DNA of 64,000 nt from SSF14 sp046331245 (GCA_046331245.1 JAXLRH010000005.1:246950-310949); one strand, 5' to 3'. Counted from the first letter of the stretch, positions 1-8,794 are shown. A program made the numbers and translations. Notes: a model not told the origin generated them from the letters alone.

Positions 1-530
1 ACGCCGTCGGACAGCGCCTCGGCCATCACCCGGATGCCCGCGAGCGGGGTGCGCAGGTCGTGACTCACCCACGCGACGAGCTCACGCCGCGACCGCTCGA
101 GGGCCTCCTGCCGCTCGTGCCCGGCGGCGATCATGAGGCGGCGGCGCTCGAGCTCGTCCACGAGCCGGAGCGTGGCCACGACGCCCACGACGCCGGCGCC
201 GCAGATCACGACGGCGAGCGCGCTGAGGTCGTGCGGCGACACGAACATCGAACGGGCGGCGATCCAGGCACCGACGCTGAGGCTCAACGCCGGCGTGAGC
301 GCGATCACCGACGCGCGGAACCGCACGCCGGCACGGCGCGTCATCCAGCGCTCGCTGATCGGGGTCACGATCACGACGCTCAGCAACCAGCACCCGAGCG
401 CGACGCCGAACGAGATGGCGATGAGCACGCCGGCGTCGCCCGCGGGGATGCCGGTGGCGACCGCGACGAGTGCAGCGCCCAGCAGCCCGGCCACGACGAC
501 CGCCGCGTACAGCCGCCGCTCGGAGGTCAC
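1..530 (-). CDS. Sensor histidine kinase, 5' part (gene continues beyond the left edge)
   Basis: Inner-membrane sensor kinase, the likely partner of the response regulator just upstream. The visible N-terminal 176 residues begin with GTG and hold about four hydrophobic segments, short loops without an obvious extracellular sensor domain, then a linker helix and the HisKA H-box WVSHDLRTPLAGIRVMAEAL with the phospho-acceptor His. The dimerisation helix continues off the window, so the ATPase domain is not seen. The GTG overlaps the TGA of the regulator by four bases, which fixes the start and argues for translational coupling in one operon. The signal sensed cannot be deduced. Confidence 0.9.
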   Translation of the reverse strand, partial: MTSERRLYAAVVVAGLLGAALVAVATGIPAGDAGVLIAISFGVALGCWLLSVVIVTPISERWMTRRAGVRFRASVIALTPALSLSVGAWIAARSMFVSPHDLSALAVVICGAGVVGVVATLRLVDELERRRLMIAAGHERQEALERSRRELVAWVSHDLRTPLAGIRVMAEALSDG

Positions 531-1228
531 GCCGCGCCTCCCCACCGGTAGCCGATCCCCCACACCGTGGTGATGCGGCGCGGGTTGCCGGCGTCGACCT
601 CGATCTTCTCGCGGAGCCGGCGCACGTGGACGGTGACGGTGGACGAGTCGCCGAAGCTGTAGCCCCACACCGACTGCAGCAGGTCCTCCCGGCGGAAGGC
701 CCGCCCCGGGTGGCGCATCATGAACACCAGCAGCTCGAACTCCCGGGCCGTGAGCGCCACCGGCTCGCCACCGACGGTCGCCTGCCGTCCGGCGACGTCG
801 ACCACGAGGTCGTCGTCCACCAGCTCGGACGGCGTGCCGGGCACCGCGCCCGCCAGCGGACCGCTGGCCCGGCGCAGCACGGCCTTCACGCGGGCGGTGA
901 GCTCCTTGGCCGAGAACGGTTTGGCGACGTAGTCGTCGGCGCCGAGCTCGAGGCCGATCACGCGGTCGCTCTCGGAGCCCTTCGCCGTGAGCATGATCAC
1001 CGGCGTCGGCGACGCGGCGCGCAGCCGGCGGCACACCTCGAGCCCGTCCATGCCGGGCAGCATCAGGTCGAGGACGACGAGCATGGGCGGGTCGGCGAGC
1101 GCCCGGTCGAGCGCCTCGGCGCCGTCGGACACCGTCTCGGTCGCGTAGCCCTCCAGCTGCAGGTAGCGGCTCACCACCTCGGCGACGTTCGGATCGTCGT
1201 CGACGATGAGGATGCGATCGGGAGCCAC
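527..1228 (-). CDS. OmpR/PhoB-family response regulator
   Basis: DNA-binding response regulator of 233 residues. The receiver domain has the acidic pair in ILIVDDDPN, the phospho-acceptor Asp54 in VVLDLMLPGMDG and the conserved Lys in YVAKPF. The C-terminal half is a winged helix with the typical ending VHVRRLREKIE...TVWGIGYRW. It is the first gene of a two-gene operon with the sensor kinase (4-bp GTGA overlap). The GTG start at 1228 is chosen because the receiver domain begins right there and a -10-like TACGCT sits six bases upstream, so the mRNA is probably leaderless. Longer in-frame extensions have no receiver-like sequence. Confidence 0.95.
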   Translation of the reverse strand: MAPDRILIVDDDPNVAEVVSRYLQLEGYATETVSDGAEALDRALADPPMLVVLDLMLPGMDGLEVCRRLRAASPTPVIMLTAKGSESDRVIGLELGADDYVAKPFSAKELTARVKAVLRRASGPLAGAVPGTPSELVDDDLVVDVAGRQATVGGEPVALTAREFELLVFMMRHPGRAFRREDLLQSVWGYSFGDSSTVTVHVRRLREKIEVDAGNPRRITTVWGIGYRWGGAA

Positions 1229-1234
1229 GGGCTC

Positions 1235-1240
1235 AGCGTA
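1235..1240 (-). promoter_or_regulatory. -10-like element for the two-component operon
   Basis: TACGCT on the minus strand, six bases before the GTG of the response regulator. This spacing would place the transcript start at or next to the start codon (leaderless mRNA). No good -35 was seen. Confidence 0.5.
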
Positions 1241-1357
1241 GGTGCCGACCGCCGAGCCGCCCCGCCCGCACCCCTCCCCGAGGCGAGTGTTTCGAATTCC
1301 GTAAGCGCCGGGCAGTACCTGGGAATGCAACGACACCGTATGGTCCGGAGGATGTTC

Positions 1358-1957
1358 ATGATCGTCATGGCGAAGGAGCCGGTGCCCGGTCGGGTGAAGA
1401 CCCGCCTGTGCCCGCCGTGCGATCCCCAGGGGGCGGCCGACCTCGCCGCAGCCGCCCTCGCCGACACGCTCGACGCAGCGCTCGACAGCGGCGCCGACGA
1501 GGTGGTGCTCGCGCTCGACGGTCGGCCGGGCGACTGGTGCCCCGACGGCGTGCGGATCGTGCCGCAGTGCGACGGCACGTTCGACCGGCGCCTGGCCCAC
1601 GCGTGGAGCACGGTGGGCGGTCCGGCGGTGCAGATCGGCATGGACACCCCGCAGGTGACGGGCGCGCTGCTCGACCACGCGATGGAGACGCTCACCTCAC
1701 CCGGCACCGACGCCGTGCTGGGCGACGCGCACGACGGCGGCTGGTGGATCATCGGCCTCCACTCGGCCGACCCCGCCGTCTTCGACGGCGTGCCGATGAG
1801 TCGACCCGACACCGGAGCGCTCCAACGGGCGCGCCTCGCGCAGCTCGGCCTGTCGGTGCGCGATCTCCCGTCCCTCACCGACGTCGACACGTTCGACGAC
1901 GCGCTGGCGGTGGCCGCACTCGCTCCGACGACCCGATTCGCGCAGGTGATGGCATGA
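1358..1957 (+). CDS. Glycosyltransferase-like protein (DUF2064 / TIGR04282 type)
   Basis: About 199 residues. The N-terminus MIVMAKEPVPGRVKTRL is the signature of the DUF2064 nucleotidyl/glycosyl-transferase-like family (GT-A fold). Later landmarks are IGMDTPQVTGALL and GDAHDGGWWIIGL, matching the family's D-x-P and D-GGWW segments. The ATG at 1358 has GGAGG six bases upstream, so it is preferred over in-frame ATGs at 1325, 1340 and 1352. It starts a chain of four genes joined by 4-bp overlaps with a methyltransferase, a molybdopterin oxidoreductase and a membrane protein. DUF2064 genes often sit beside SAM methyltransferases and such oxidoreductases. The substrate is unknown. Confidence 0.85.
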   Translation: MIVMAKEPVPGRVKTRLCPPCDPQGAADLAAAALADTLDAALDSGADEVVLALDGRPGDWCPDGVRIVPQCDGTFDRRLAHAWSTVGGPAVQIGMDTPQVTGALLDHAMETLTSPGTDAVLGDAHDGGWWIIGLHSADPAVFDGVPMSRPDTGALQRARLAQLGLSVRDLPSLTDVDTFDDALAVAALAPTTRFAQVMA

Positions 1958-2553
1958 CCGCCGTCGTGAGCCGGGCCGCGCTGCACAGCCGCTGCGGCGA
2001 GGTGGTTCCGCTCGACGTCGAGAGCTGGCGCCGGCCGGCGGACGACGTGGAGATCGCCGTGCTCGCCGACCTCCAGGGGCCCGTGATGGACGTGGGGTGC
2101 GGCCCGGGCCGCATCGTCGCGGCGATCGCCGCCTCGGGCCGAATGGCGATGGGCGTCGACACGTCGCCCTCCGCCAGCGCCGAGGCCTCCCAGCGCGGCG
2201 TGGCCGTCCTCAACCGCTCGGTCTTCGACCCGCTCCCCGGGGAGGAGCGCTGGGGCGCGGTGGTGATGCTCGACGGCAACATCGGCATCGGAGGCGATCC
2301 TGTCGCGCTGCTGGCCCGCGCCCGCGAGCTGCTCGCTCCCGGCGGCACCGCGGTGGCCGAGGTCGGCGAGCCCGGGTCCGCCACCGACCGGCTGACGGTC
2401 CGCGTGCAGACGCCCGACGGCAACGGCCCGTGGTTTCCGTGGGCGCGCGTCTCGGCCGACCACATCGACGGCTGCTTCGTCGACGCGGGTCTGCGCCCGG
2501 CCGGCGTCGCCGCGTTCGGCGGCCGGTGGTTCGCGAGAGCGTTCAGACCGTGA
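1954..2553 (+). CDS. Class I SAM-dependent methyltransferase
   Basis: 199 residues, cytoplasmic. The SAM-binding motif I is VMDVGCGPGRIVAAI, followed by an acidic residue at the end of strand 2 (GVDTS) and a motif-II-like VVMLDGNIGIGGD. The ATG overlaps the stop of the preceding glycosyltransferase-like gene (ATGA), and its own stop overlaps the next GTG. The substrate is not evident; a small molecule made with its neighbour is a reasonable inference. Confidence 0.85.
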   Translation: MTAVVSRAALHSRCGEVVPLDVESWRRPADDVEIAVLADLQGPVMDVGCGPGRIVAAIAASGRMAMGVDTSPSASAEASQRGVAVLNRSVFDPLPGEERWGAVVMLDGNIGIGGDPVALLARARELLAPGGTAVAEVGEPGSATDRLTVRVQTPDGNGPWFPWARVSADHIDGCFVDAGLRPAGVAAFGGRWFARAFRP

Positions 2554-3656
2554 CGACGCGAGGGCTGCACGAGCAGCGCACGGCAGCCCTCGTCGGCATC
2601 GCGCTGGGCATCGCGTTCACGTTGTGCTTCGCGACCGGTCTCCTCAGCCATCTGATCCAGTACCCGCCGTCGTGGTTCGCCTGGCCCTCCCGCCCGGCCG
2701 GCCTCTACCGGATCACGCAAGGCGTGCACACGATCTGCGGGTTCGTGAGCATCCCGCTCCTGCTCGCGAAGCTCTGGATCGTCTACCCGAAGCTGTTCGA
2801 GTGGCCCCCGGTGCGGTCGGTCGTGCACGGGCTCGAACGCCTCAGCCTGCTCCCCCTCGTCGGCGGCGGTCTGTTCATGGTGATGTCGGGCACGGCGAAC
2901 GTGGCCCGGTGGTACCCGTGGACGTTCTTCTTTCCCACCGCCCACTACTGGGTCGCGTGGGTCACGTTCGGAGCGCTGGCGGTGCACCTCGGCGCGAAGT
3001 GGCTGATCGTCCGCGAGCAGGTCGGTCCTCGCAGCGAGGCGCGGCTCGACGCGATCGAGCCCGACCGTCGCCGCTTCCTCGGCGGCCTTGCGGCGACGGC
3101 CGGCATCACGTTCCTCGCCGTCGCCGGCAACACCATCCGTCCGCTCTCGCGGGTCGCGGCCCTCGCCCAGCGCCGCCCCGGGACCGGCCCGCAGGGCGTG
3201 CCGGTCAACAAGTCGGCGCACGACGCGGGCGGGGTGCGGGCCCGGGCGCACGACCCGGGGTACCGGCTCGTCGTGGAGGGCCGGGTGGGCCGGCGCCTCG
3301 AGCTCACCCTCGCCGACCTCCAGGCCATGCCGCAGCGGTCGGCCACACTCCCCATCGCCTGCGTGGAGGGATGGAGCACGTCGGCGCGGTGGACGGGGGT
3401 GCCGGTGCGCGACCTGCTCGAAGCGGCAGGCGCCGCAGCGACCGCCGTGGTCGCCGTCGAGTCGTTCCAGAAGGGTGGGCTCTACCGACGCTCCGACCTC
3501 GGCCCGTCGCACGCCAACGATCCCGACACGCTGCTGGCGCTGCGGCTCGACGGCGAACCGCTCCACATCGACCACGGCTTCCCGGTGCGGCTGATCGGGC
3601 CGAACCGGCCCGGTGTGCTCCAGACGAAGTGGGTGGAACGGCTGGTGGTCTCGTGA
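2550..3656 (+). CDS. Membrane-anchored molybdopterin-dependent oxidoreductase (b-haem-like anchor fused to a sulfite-oxidase-type domain)
   Basis: 368 residues in two parts. Residues 15-160 hold four hydrophobic helices with histidines suited to b-haem ligation (H34, H60, H132, H146). Residues 172-195 are DRRRFLGGLAATAGITFLAV, a twin-arginine-like motif followed by a fifth hydrophobic segment. The remainder is an oxidoreductase molybdopterin-binding domain with the presumed Mo ligand Cys271 in LPIACVEGWS and the conserved ending NRPGVLQTKWVERL. The likely role is an extracytoplasmic Mo enzyme passing electrons through its own anchor. The GTG overlaps the preceding stop by four bases. A YedY/YedZ-like pair fused in one chain is the nearest parallel; the substrate is unknown. 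Confidence 0.85.
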   Translation: MTTRGLHEQRTAALVGIALGIAFTLCFATGLLSHLIQYPPSWFAWPSRPAGLYRITQGVHTICGFVSIPLLLAKLWIVYPKLFEWPPVRSVVHGLERLSLLPLVGGGLFMVMSGTANVARWYPWTFFFPTAHYWVAWVTFGALAVHLGAKWLIVREQVGPRSEARLDAIEPDRRRFLGGLAATAGITFLAVAGNTIRPLSRVAALAQRRPGTGPQGVPVNKSAHDAGGVRARAHDPGYRLVVEGRVGRRLELTLADLQAMPQRSATLPIACVEGWSTSARWTGVPVRDLLEAAGAAATAVVAVESFQKGGLYRRSDLGPSHANDPDTLLALRLDGEPLHIDHGFPVRLIGPNRPGVLQTKWVERLVVS

Positions 3657-4117
3657 ACCGGGACGCCCGTCCCGCGATCCTGGGCGCACTCGTGGGCGTG
3701 CCGATGCTCGCGTACGGCGTGTGGGGCGTCCTCGCCGACGCCGACCGCACGCACCCGTTCGAGCTGGCGCGCTGGGTGATCGGTGCCGATCTCGCGCACG
3801 ACCTCCTCCTCGCACCGTTCGTCGTCGCGATCGGCTGGTGCATCGGCCGGGTGCTCCCGCCGTTCGCACGGTCACCGGTTCGCTGGGCGGCGGCCACGTC
3901 CGGCGTCCTCGCGCTGATCGCCTGGCCGTTCGTGCGCGGCTACGGGCGCAACGAGAGCGTGCCCTCCCTGCTCGACCGCAACTACGCCCGGGGGCTCCTC
4001 GTCTACGTGGGCGCGGTCTGGCTGGCGGCGGCCGCCTGGGCGGCGTTGCGGGCCCGGGCCACCCACCACAGGCGTGACAGCACCACCACCGCCGACGTGG
4101 ACAGCACGGCCGCATAG
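3653..4117 (+). CDS. Small hydrophobic membrane protein, unknown function
   Basis: 154 residues with about four membrane segments (around 10-30, 45-65, 82-100 and 118-135) and a short Thr/Asp-rich polar tail. GTG start coupled by a 4-bp overlap to the molybdopterin oxidoreductase, so it may be an accessory subunit, but no family was recognised. Its last 115 bp overlap the 3' end of the convergent PQ-loop gene; both frames keep membrane-protein character through the overlap. Confidence 0.75.
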   Translation: MNRDARPAILGALVGVPMLAYGVWGVLADADRTHPFELARWVIGADLAHDLLLAPFVVAIGWCIGRVLPPFARSPVRWAAATSGVLALIAWPFVRGYGRNESVPSLLDRNYARGLLVYVGAVWLAAAAWAALRARATHHRRDSTTTADVDSTAA

Positions 4118-4611
4118 CCGATCAACGCGGGATCGCCCACGGCGATGCCATACGCCCCCCACGTGAGTGCGTCGAGGATCGACAGCCACCACGTGACCGG
4201 CGACAACCCGCTCAGGTCGTGGTCACGACATGCCCGCCACACCTGCGGCCCCTGCGTGACCACCACGCCGAGACCGAGGGCCGCGGCGAGCAGGCCGGCC
4301 GCCGCGGCGGCGACGATGACCCCGACCCACGCCGACGCCCACAGCACGTCGGCGAGCACCGTGTGCCGGCGCAGCAGCAGCACGGCCCACACGCCGGGCA
4401 GGATCGCCAGCAGGGAGACGATCCACACGATCGGCAGGTCGGCGACCAGGCCGTACACCAGCCACGCGACGGCCGCGATGACCGCGTTGAGCGCGCTCAG
4501 CGGCGACACGCCCTCGGCGACGCCGGACCGCGCGAGGCGCACCGGTTGCGGCGTGAGGCGCGCGATGAACACCGCCGAGGCCACCAGCCCCAGTACGTCG
4601 GTGACGGTCAT
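4003..4611 (-). CDS. PQ-loop / SWEET-like membrane protein
   Basis: About 202 residues with seven or so hydrophobic helices arranged as two similar halves. Each half carries a Pro-Gln pair: LTPQPVRLARSG near residue 25 and VTQGPQVWRACRDHDLSGLS near residue 125. This is the mark of the PQ-loop family, which includes sugar transporters (SWEET/SemiSWEET) and lysosomal amino-acid exporters. It probably carries a small solute across the cytoplasmic membrane; the substrate cannot be called. The start at 4611 is chosen because the first helix follows directly; an ATG at 4638 would add nine polar residues. No strong ribosome site is seen at either. The 3' end runs 115 bp into the convergent neighbour. 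Confidence 0.75.
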   Translation of the reverse strand: MTVTDVLGLVASAVFIARLTPQPVRLARSGVAEGVSPLSALNAVIAAVAWLVYGLVADLPIVWIVSLLAILPGVWAVLLLRRHTVLADVLWASAWVGVIVAAAAAGLLAAALGLGVVVTQGPQVWRACRDHDLSGLSPVTWWLSILDALTWGAYGIAVGDPALIGYAAVLSTSAVVVLSRLWWVARARNAAQAAAASQTAPT

Positions 4612-4712
4612 GCTCGGCTCGCGGTCACGGTGCGCCATTGTTGCAGGCAGGGTGTAGAACGTGGCGATCCGGTCCGCCCGACCGGTCCCCGTCGAAGCTC
4701 GAGGAGCACCAC

Positions 4713-5477
4713 ATGACAGATCGCAGGTTCAAGGTCGGCGTCCAGCTGCATCCGCAGCACTGCACGATGGAGCAGCTGCGCGACGCGTGGACCACCGCCG
4801 ACGAGCTGCGGCTCGACAGCATCTGGACCTGGGACCACTTCTACCCGCTCTACGGCGAGCCCTACGGCGACCACTTCGAGGGCACCACCCTGCTCGCGGC
4901 GATGGCCGCCACCACCTCGCGCCCGATGCTCGGCCTCATGGTGGGCTGCAACTCGTACCGCAATCCCGAGCTCATGGCCGACCTCCACCGCACCATCGAC
5001 CACATCTCCGGCGGCCGCGTCTACCTCGGCATCGGCTCCGGCTGGTTCGAGCGCGACTACGAGGAGTACGGCTACGACTTCGGCACGGCCGGTGGCCGGT
5101 TGCGCCGCCTCGACGCCGACCTCGATCGCATCAAGGGCCGCCTCGCCAAGCTGAACCCCCAGCCGCTCGGCCGGCTGCCGATCCTCGTCGGCGGCTCGGG
5201 CGAGAAGGTCACGCTGCGCATCGTGGCCGAGAAGGCCGACGCGTGGAACACGTTCGGCCCGCCCGACAACTGGGCCAAGAAGAACGCCATCCTCGACGAC
5301 TGGTGCGCGAAGGTCGGCCGCGATCCGTCCGAGATCGAGCGGACGGTGTGCATCAGCCCCGGCGACCTCGACCAGGTCGAGCCGCTGCTCGAGGCCGGCG
5401 CCACGCACATCATCGTGATGCTCGGCCAGCCGTTCGACTTCTCGGGCGTCGAGGCCCTCCTGAAGCTCGCCGGCTGA
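4713..5477 (+). CDS. Luciferase-like (LLM class) oxidoreductase, probably F420-dependent
   Basis: 254 residues forming one TIM-barrel luciferase-like domain: N-terminal FKVGVQLHPQH, WTWDHFYPLYGEP (the typical W-x-D-H after strand 2), GRVYLGIGSGWFERDYEEYG, and the late strand LPILVGGSGEKVTLRIVAE. The G-x-G-S-G-W-x-E-x-E-x-x-x-Y-G motif is characteristic of actinobacterial F420-dependent members of TIGR03560 type, so F420 rather than FMN is inferred. The ATG at 4713 has GAGGAG six to seven bases before it. It stands alone, convergent with alanine dehydrogenase; the substrate is unknown. Confidence 0.88.
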   Translation: MTDRRFKVGVQLHPQHCTMEQLRDAWTTADELRLDSIWTWDHFYPLYGEPYGDHFEGTTLLAAMAATTSRPMLGLMVGCNSYRNPELMADLHRTIDHISGGRVYLGIGSGWFERDYEEYGYDFGTAGGRLRRLDADLDRIKGRLAKLNPQPLGRLPILVGGSGEKVTLRIVAEKADAWNTFGPPDNWAKKNAILDDWCAKVGRDPSEIERTVCISPGDLDQVEPLLEAGATHIIVMLGQPFDFSGVEALLKLAG

Positions 5478-5487
5478 AGCTCGCGGA

Positions 5488-6609
5488 CTAGAGCGCGGCG
5501 AGCGCCACCTCGGGCGCCACGTGGTCGTAGCCCAGCGCCTCGGCCACGTGGGACTCGGTGACCTGGCCGCGGCACACGTTGAGGCCGCCGAGGAAGTGCG
5601 GGTCGGCCAGGAGGGCGTCGCGCGCCCCGTGGTCGGCCAGCGCCAGCACGAACGGCAGCGTCACGTTGTTGAGGGCGTGGGTCGACGTGTGCGGCACGGC
5701 GCCGGGCATGTTGGCGACGCAGTAGTGCACGACGTCGTCGACGAGGAACGTGGGCGCCTCGTGCGTGGTCGGGTGCGACGTCTCGAAGCACCCGCCCTGG
5801 TCGATCGCCACGTCGACCAGCACCGATCCGGCGCGCATCTCCCGCACCATGTCGGCGGTGACGAGCCGCGGCGCCCGCGACCCCTTGACCAGCACGGCCC
5901 CGATCACGAGGTCGGCCCCGACGACGTGGTCGTCGAGCGCCGTGCGCGTCGAGTACTGCGTGTGCAGGGTCGAGCCGAACCGCCGCGACAGCCGGTCGAG
6001 CACGGTGACATCGCGATCGAGCACCGTCACGTCGGCGTCGAGCCCGACGGCCATCTGGATCGCGTTCTCCCCCACCACGCCGCCGCCGATCACGACGACC
6101 TTGCCGGGAGCGACCCCGGGCACGCCGCCGAGGAGCACACCGGCCCCGCCCTGGGCGCTCTCCAGGCAGTGGGCTCCGGCCTGGATCGACATACGGCCGG
6201 CGACCTGCGACATCGGGGCCAGCAGCGGCAGGCCGCCGTGCTGGTCGGTGACGGTCTCGTAGGCGATGCACGTGGCGCCGCCGGCGACGAGATCCGCCGT
6301 CTGCTCGGCGTCGGGTGCGAGGTGCAGGTAGGTGAAGAGCACGTGGTCGGGCCGGAGCCGCGCCCGCTCGACCGCCTGCGGCTCCTTCACCTTCACGACG
6401 AGCTCGGCGGCCTCGAACACCGCGGCGCCGTCGGCCACCATCTCGGCACCGGCGGCCACGTAGTCGGCGTCCGACGCTCCGATGCCGACGCCGGCCATGG
6501 TCTCGACCGACACGGAGTGACCGTGGGCGACCAGCTCGCGCACGCTCGCCGGCGTGAGGCCGACCCGACGCTCCGCGTTCTTGATCTCCTTGGGCACGCC
6601 GACTCGCAT
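5488..6609 (-). CDS. ald: Alanine dehydrogenase
   Basis: 373 residues, the usual length. Catalyses L-alanine + NAD+ + H2O to pyruvate + NH4+ + NADH in the cytoplasm. Diagnostic segments are the start MRVGVPKEIKNAERRVGLTP, KVKEPQ (substrate Lys), YLHLAPD (catalytic His), the NAD-binding VVVIGGGVVGENAIQMA and DVAIDQGGCFETSHPT. A TACGAT element lies six bases before the ATG, which suggests a leaderless transcript. Neighbours are on the opposite strand, so it appears monocistronic. No Lrp/AldR-type regulator is adjacent. Confidence 0.97.
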   Translation of the reverse strand: MRVGVPKEIKNAERRVGLTPASVRELVAHGHSVSVETMAGVGIGASDADYVAAGAEMVADGAAVFEAAELVVKVKEPQAVERARLRPDHVLFTYLHLAPDAEQTADLVAGGATCIAYETVTDQHGGLPLLAPMSQVAGRMSIQAGAHCLESAQGGAGVLLGGVPGVAPGKVVVIGGGVVGENAIQMAVGLDADVTVLDRDVTVLDRLSRRFGSTLHTQYSTRTALDDHVVGADLVIGAVLVKGSRAPRLVTADMVREMRAGSVLVDVAIDQGGCFETSHPTTHEAPTFLVDDVVHYCVANMPGAVPHTSTHALNNVTLPFVLALADHGARDALLADPHFLGGLNVCRGQVTESHVAEALGYDHVAPEVALAAL

Positions 6610-6615
6610 GCGGTC

Positions 6616-6621
6616 ATCGTA
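6616..6621 (-). promoter_or_regulatory. -10-like element for ald
   Basis: TACGAT on the minus strand with a six-base spacer to the ald ATG, the leaderless arrangement seen repeatedly in this window. Confidence 0.55.
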
Positions 6622-6683
6622 GGGGTGTCGTCGCGAAGAGGGGCGGCGAAGTGAGAGACTGATCGCCGGACAAGGAGCGGCGG

Positions 6684-7418
6684 GTGAAGAGCGAGAGCAA
6701 GGTCGAGCAGAACCGGCGCCAGCGCATGCGGCGGTTCGCCGACGCCTCGCTGCACATCGTCGCCGACGAGGGCCTCGCCGCGCTCACGATGGCGCGTCTC
6801 GCCGAGGAGCTCGACACCGTGCCGAGCGCCGTCTACCGCTACTTCGCGTCGAAGGGCGCGCTCATCACGGCGGTGCAGTGCGACGCGATCGAGCGCCTCA
6901 CGGCCAGCTACGGCCTCATCCGCGCCGCGAGCGAGGCGGCGTTCGTCGAGGCCGGCCTCACCGACGCCGAGCTGGCCGTGGCCCGGCTCGTGCTCTTCGG
7001 CCGGTGGTTCTGCGCGACGGCCGACACCCACCTCGAGGAGCTCCGTCTCCTGCAGATGATCATGTCGGAGCGCACGCACGACCTCGACCCGGCGGGAGGC
7101 TTCGAGGTGCTGCCGATCGCGATGGTGCTGCTGGGTCAGGCGGCGGAGTGCCTCGACGACGCCGAGGCCCACGGGGTGGCGTCGCCGGGCCAGTCGCTGG
7201 AGCGCGTCATCGTGTGGGCGGCCGCCCTCGGCGGCGTGCTCGAGACCGACAGCCTCGCCCGTTACGTGCCCGAGCTGCTGGGCGACGGGCGCCTCGCCCG
7301 GCAGACCAACCTCGACCTGCTGCGCGGCTGGGGTGTGCCCGATGCCGCGCTGGCGCAGGCCACCGAGCACGTCGATCGGCTGGCCGCGCAGGGCACCCTC
7401 GCCCCGGCAGCGGACTGA
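6684..7418 (+). CDS. TetR-family transcriptional regulator
   Basis: 244 residues. The N-terminal 60 residues form a TetR helix-turn-helix: RRFADASLHIVADEGLAALT, MARLAEELDTVPSAVYRYFA, SKGALITAV. The rest is an all-helical ligand domain with no recognisable specificity. The GTG at 6684 follows AAGGAG by about seven bases. The class V aminotransferase gene begins eight bases after its stop, so the two are probably co-transcribed. No palindromic operator was seen in the 74 bp upstream. Confidence 0.9.
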   Translation: MKSESKVEQNRRQRMRRFADASLHIVADEGLAALTMARLAEELDTVPSAVYRYFASKGALITAVQCDAIERLTASYGLIRAASEAAFVEAGLTDAELAVARLVLFGRWFCATADTHLEELRLLQMIMSERTHDLDPAGGFEVLPIAMVLLGQAAECLDDAEAHGVASPGQSLERVIVWAAALGGVLETDSLARYVPELLGDGRLARQTNLDLLRGWGVPDAALAQATEHVDRLAAQGTLAPAAD

Positions 7419-7426
7419 CGGGCGCC

Positions 7427-8794
7427 ATGATCACGAAGCTCGTCGGTGACGACGTCGCGGTGCCGTGCGTCGACGGCGTCGATCGCGTGTACCTGGGCCT
7501 CGACGCCGGCGCCTCCACCCCGGCGATGGAGGCGGTGGCGCGGCGGGTGCAGGAGTTCCTCCCCTGGTACTCGAGCGTGCACCGCGGCGCCGGCGCGAAG
7601 TCGCAGGTGTCCACCCGCGCCTACGAGGACGCCCGCGAGGCGGCGCTGGCCTTCGTCAACGGCGCCGGCCCCCGTGCGTCACGCAGCGGCGACATCGCGG
7701 TGCTCTGCCGCAACACCACCGAGGCGATCAACATCCTCGCCTACCGCCTCGCGTTCGAACCGGGCGACTCGATCGTCACCACCGTCGCCGAGCACCACGC
7801 CAACCTCCTGCCGTGGCAGCGGGTCGCGGCCGAGCGCGGCGTCACGCTCCACTACGTCGAGTGCGATGCGGCCGGCACGTTCACGGCGGAGGACGTCGCC
7901 GCAGCGATCGACGGCGCGACCTCGCCCAAGCTCCTCGCCATCACCGGCGCCACCAACGTCACCGGCTGGATGCCCCAGCTCGACGAGATCGTCGCGCACG
8001 CGCACGACCGCGGCCTCCGGGTGCTGGTCGACGCGGCGCAGCTCGCGCCCCACCGGCCGGTCACCGTCGACGCCGACTTCGTGGCGTGGAGCGGGCACAA
8101 GATGTACGCGCCGTTCGGCACCGGCGTGCTCGTGGGGCCGCGCTCGGTGTTCGAGACCGGAGCGCCACTGCTCGTCGGCGGCGGGGCCGTCAACCTCGTC
8201 GACCTCGACGAGGTGCTGTGGACCGATCCGCCCGAACGCGAGGAGGCGGGCTCGCCCAACGTCGTCGGCGCCGTGGCCCTGCACGCGGCGATCGACGAGT
8301 ACGCGCGGGTCGGGTGGGACGCCATCGTGGCGCACGAGCGGGAGATGTCGGCTCGCCTGCGCAGCGGTCTCGCGTCCATCGACAACGTGCGTCTCCTCGG
8401 CCCGGCGCCGGGCGACCCGACCGTCGACGACCGGATGCTGGCGGTCGGCACGTTCGTCGTCGAGGGCATGCAGCACTCGCTCGTGGCGGCGCGGCTGAGC
8501 GCCGAGCACGCGATCGGCGTCCGCCACGGCTGCTTCTGCGCCCACCCCTACCTCGTGCGGCTGCTCGGTCTGTCCGCCGGCGAGACCGCCCGGTACCGCG
8601 CCGACATCGTGAGCGGCGACCGGCGGAACATCCCCGGCGCCGTTCGGGCCAGCGCCGCGATCTCCGCGACGACCGCCGACATCGACCGGTTCCTCGCCGC
8701 CGTGGCCGACATCGCTTCGGGCGCCCCGGCGCCGGTGCGCTACGTGCAGGACCCGTCCACCGGCGACTACGAGCCGGACACGTCCTTGATGTAG
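7427..8794 (+). CDS. Class V aminotransferase / cysteine desulfurase-like PLP enzyme
   Basis: 455 residues. PLP-dependent fold type I: the phosphate/ring-stacking region with H124 in TVAEHHANLLPW, D202 and Q205 in LVDAAQLAPHRP, and the Schiff-base Lys225 in WSGHKMYAPFGTGVLVG. A Cys-rich loop, VRHGCFCAHPYL, sits where cysteine desulfurases carry the persulfide cysteine. Substrates could be cysteine or a related sulfur or selenium compound. The extended C-terminus (after about 400) and lack of suf/isc neighbours argue against housekeeping SufS. It follows the TetR gene closely. Its last 28 bp overlap the convergent cytochrome c gene. Confidence 0.85.
   Translation: MITKLVGDDVAVPCVDGVDRVYLGLDAGASTPAMEAVARRVQEFLPWYSSVHRGAGAKSQVSTRAYEDAREAALAFVNGAGPRASRSGDIAVLCRNTTEAINILAYRLAFEPGDSIVTTVAEHHANLLPWQRVAAERGVTLHYVECDAAGTFTAEDVAAAIDGATSPKLLAITGATNVTGWMPQLDEIVAHAHDRGLRVLVDAAQLAPHRPVTVDADFVAWSGHKMYAPFGTGVLVGPRSVFETGAPLLVGGGAVNLVDLDEVLWTDPPEREEAGSPNVVGAVALHAAIDEYARVGWDAIVAHEREMSARLRSGLASIDNVRLLGPAPGDPTVDDRMLAVGTFVVEGMQHSLVAARLSAEHAIGVRHGCFCAHPYLVRLLGLSAGETARYRADIVSGDRRNIPGAVRASAAISATTADIDRFLAAVADIASGAPAPVRYVQDPSTGDYEPDTSLM

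Noticed and set aside
4611..4638. Nine-residue longer N-terminus of the PQ-loop protein
   Set aside because: The added residues are polar and precede the first helix with no ribosome site or -10; possible but less likely.
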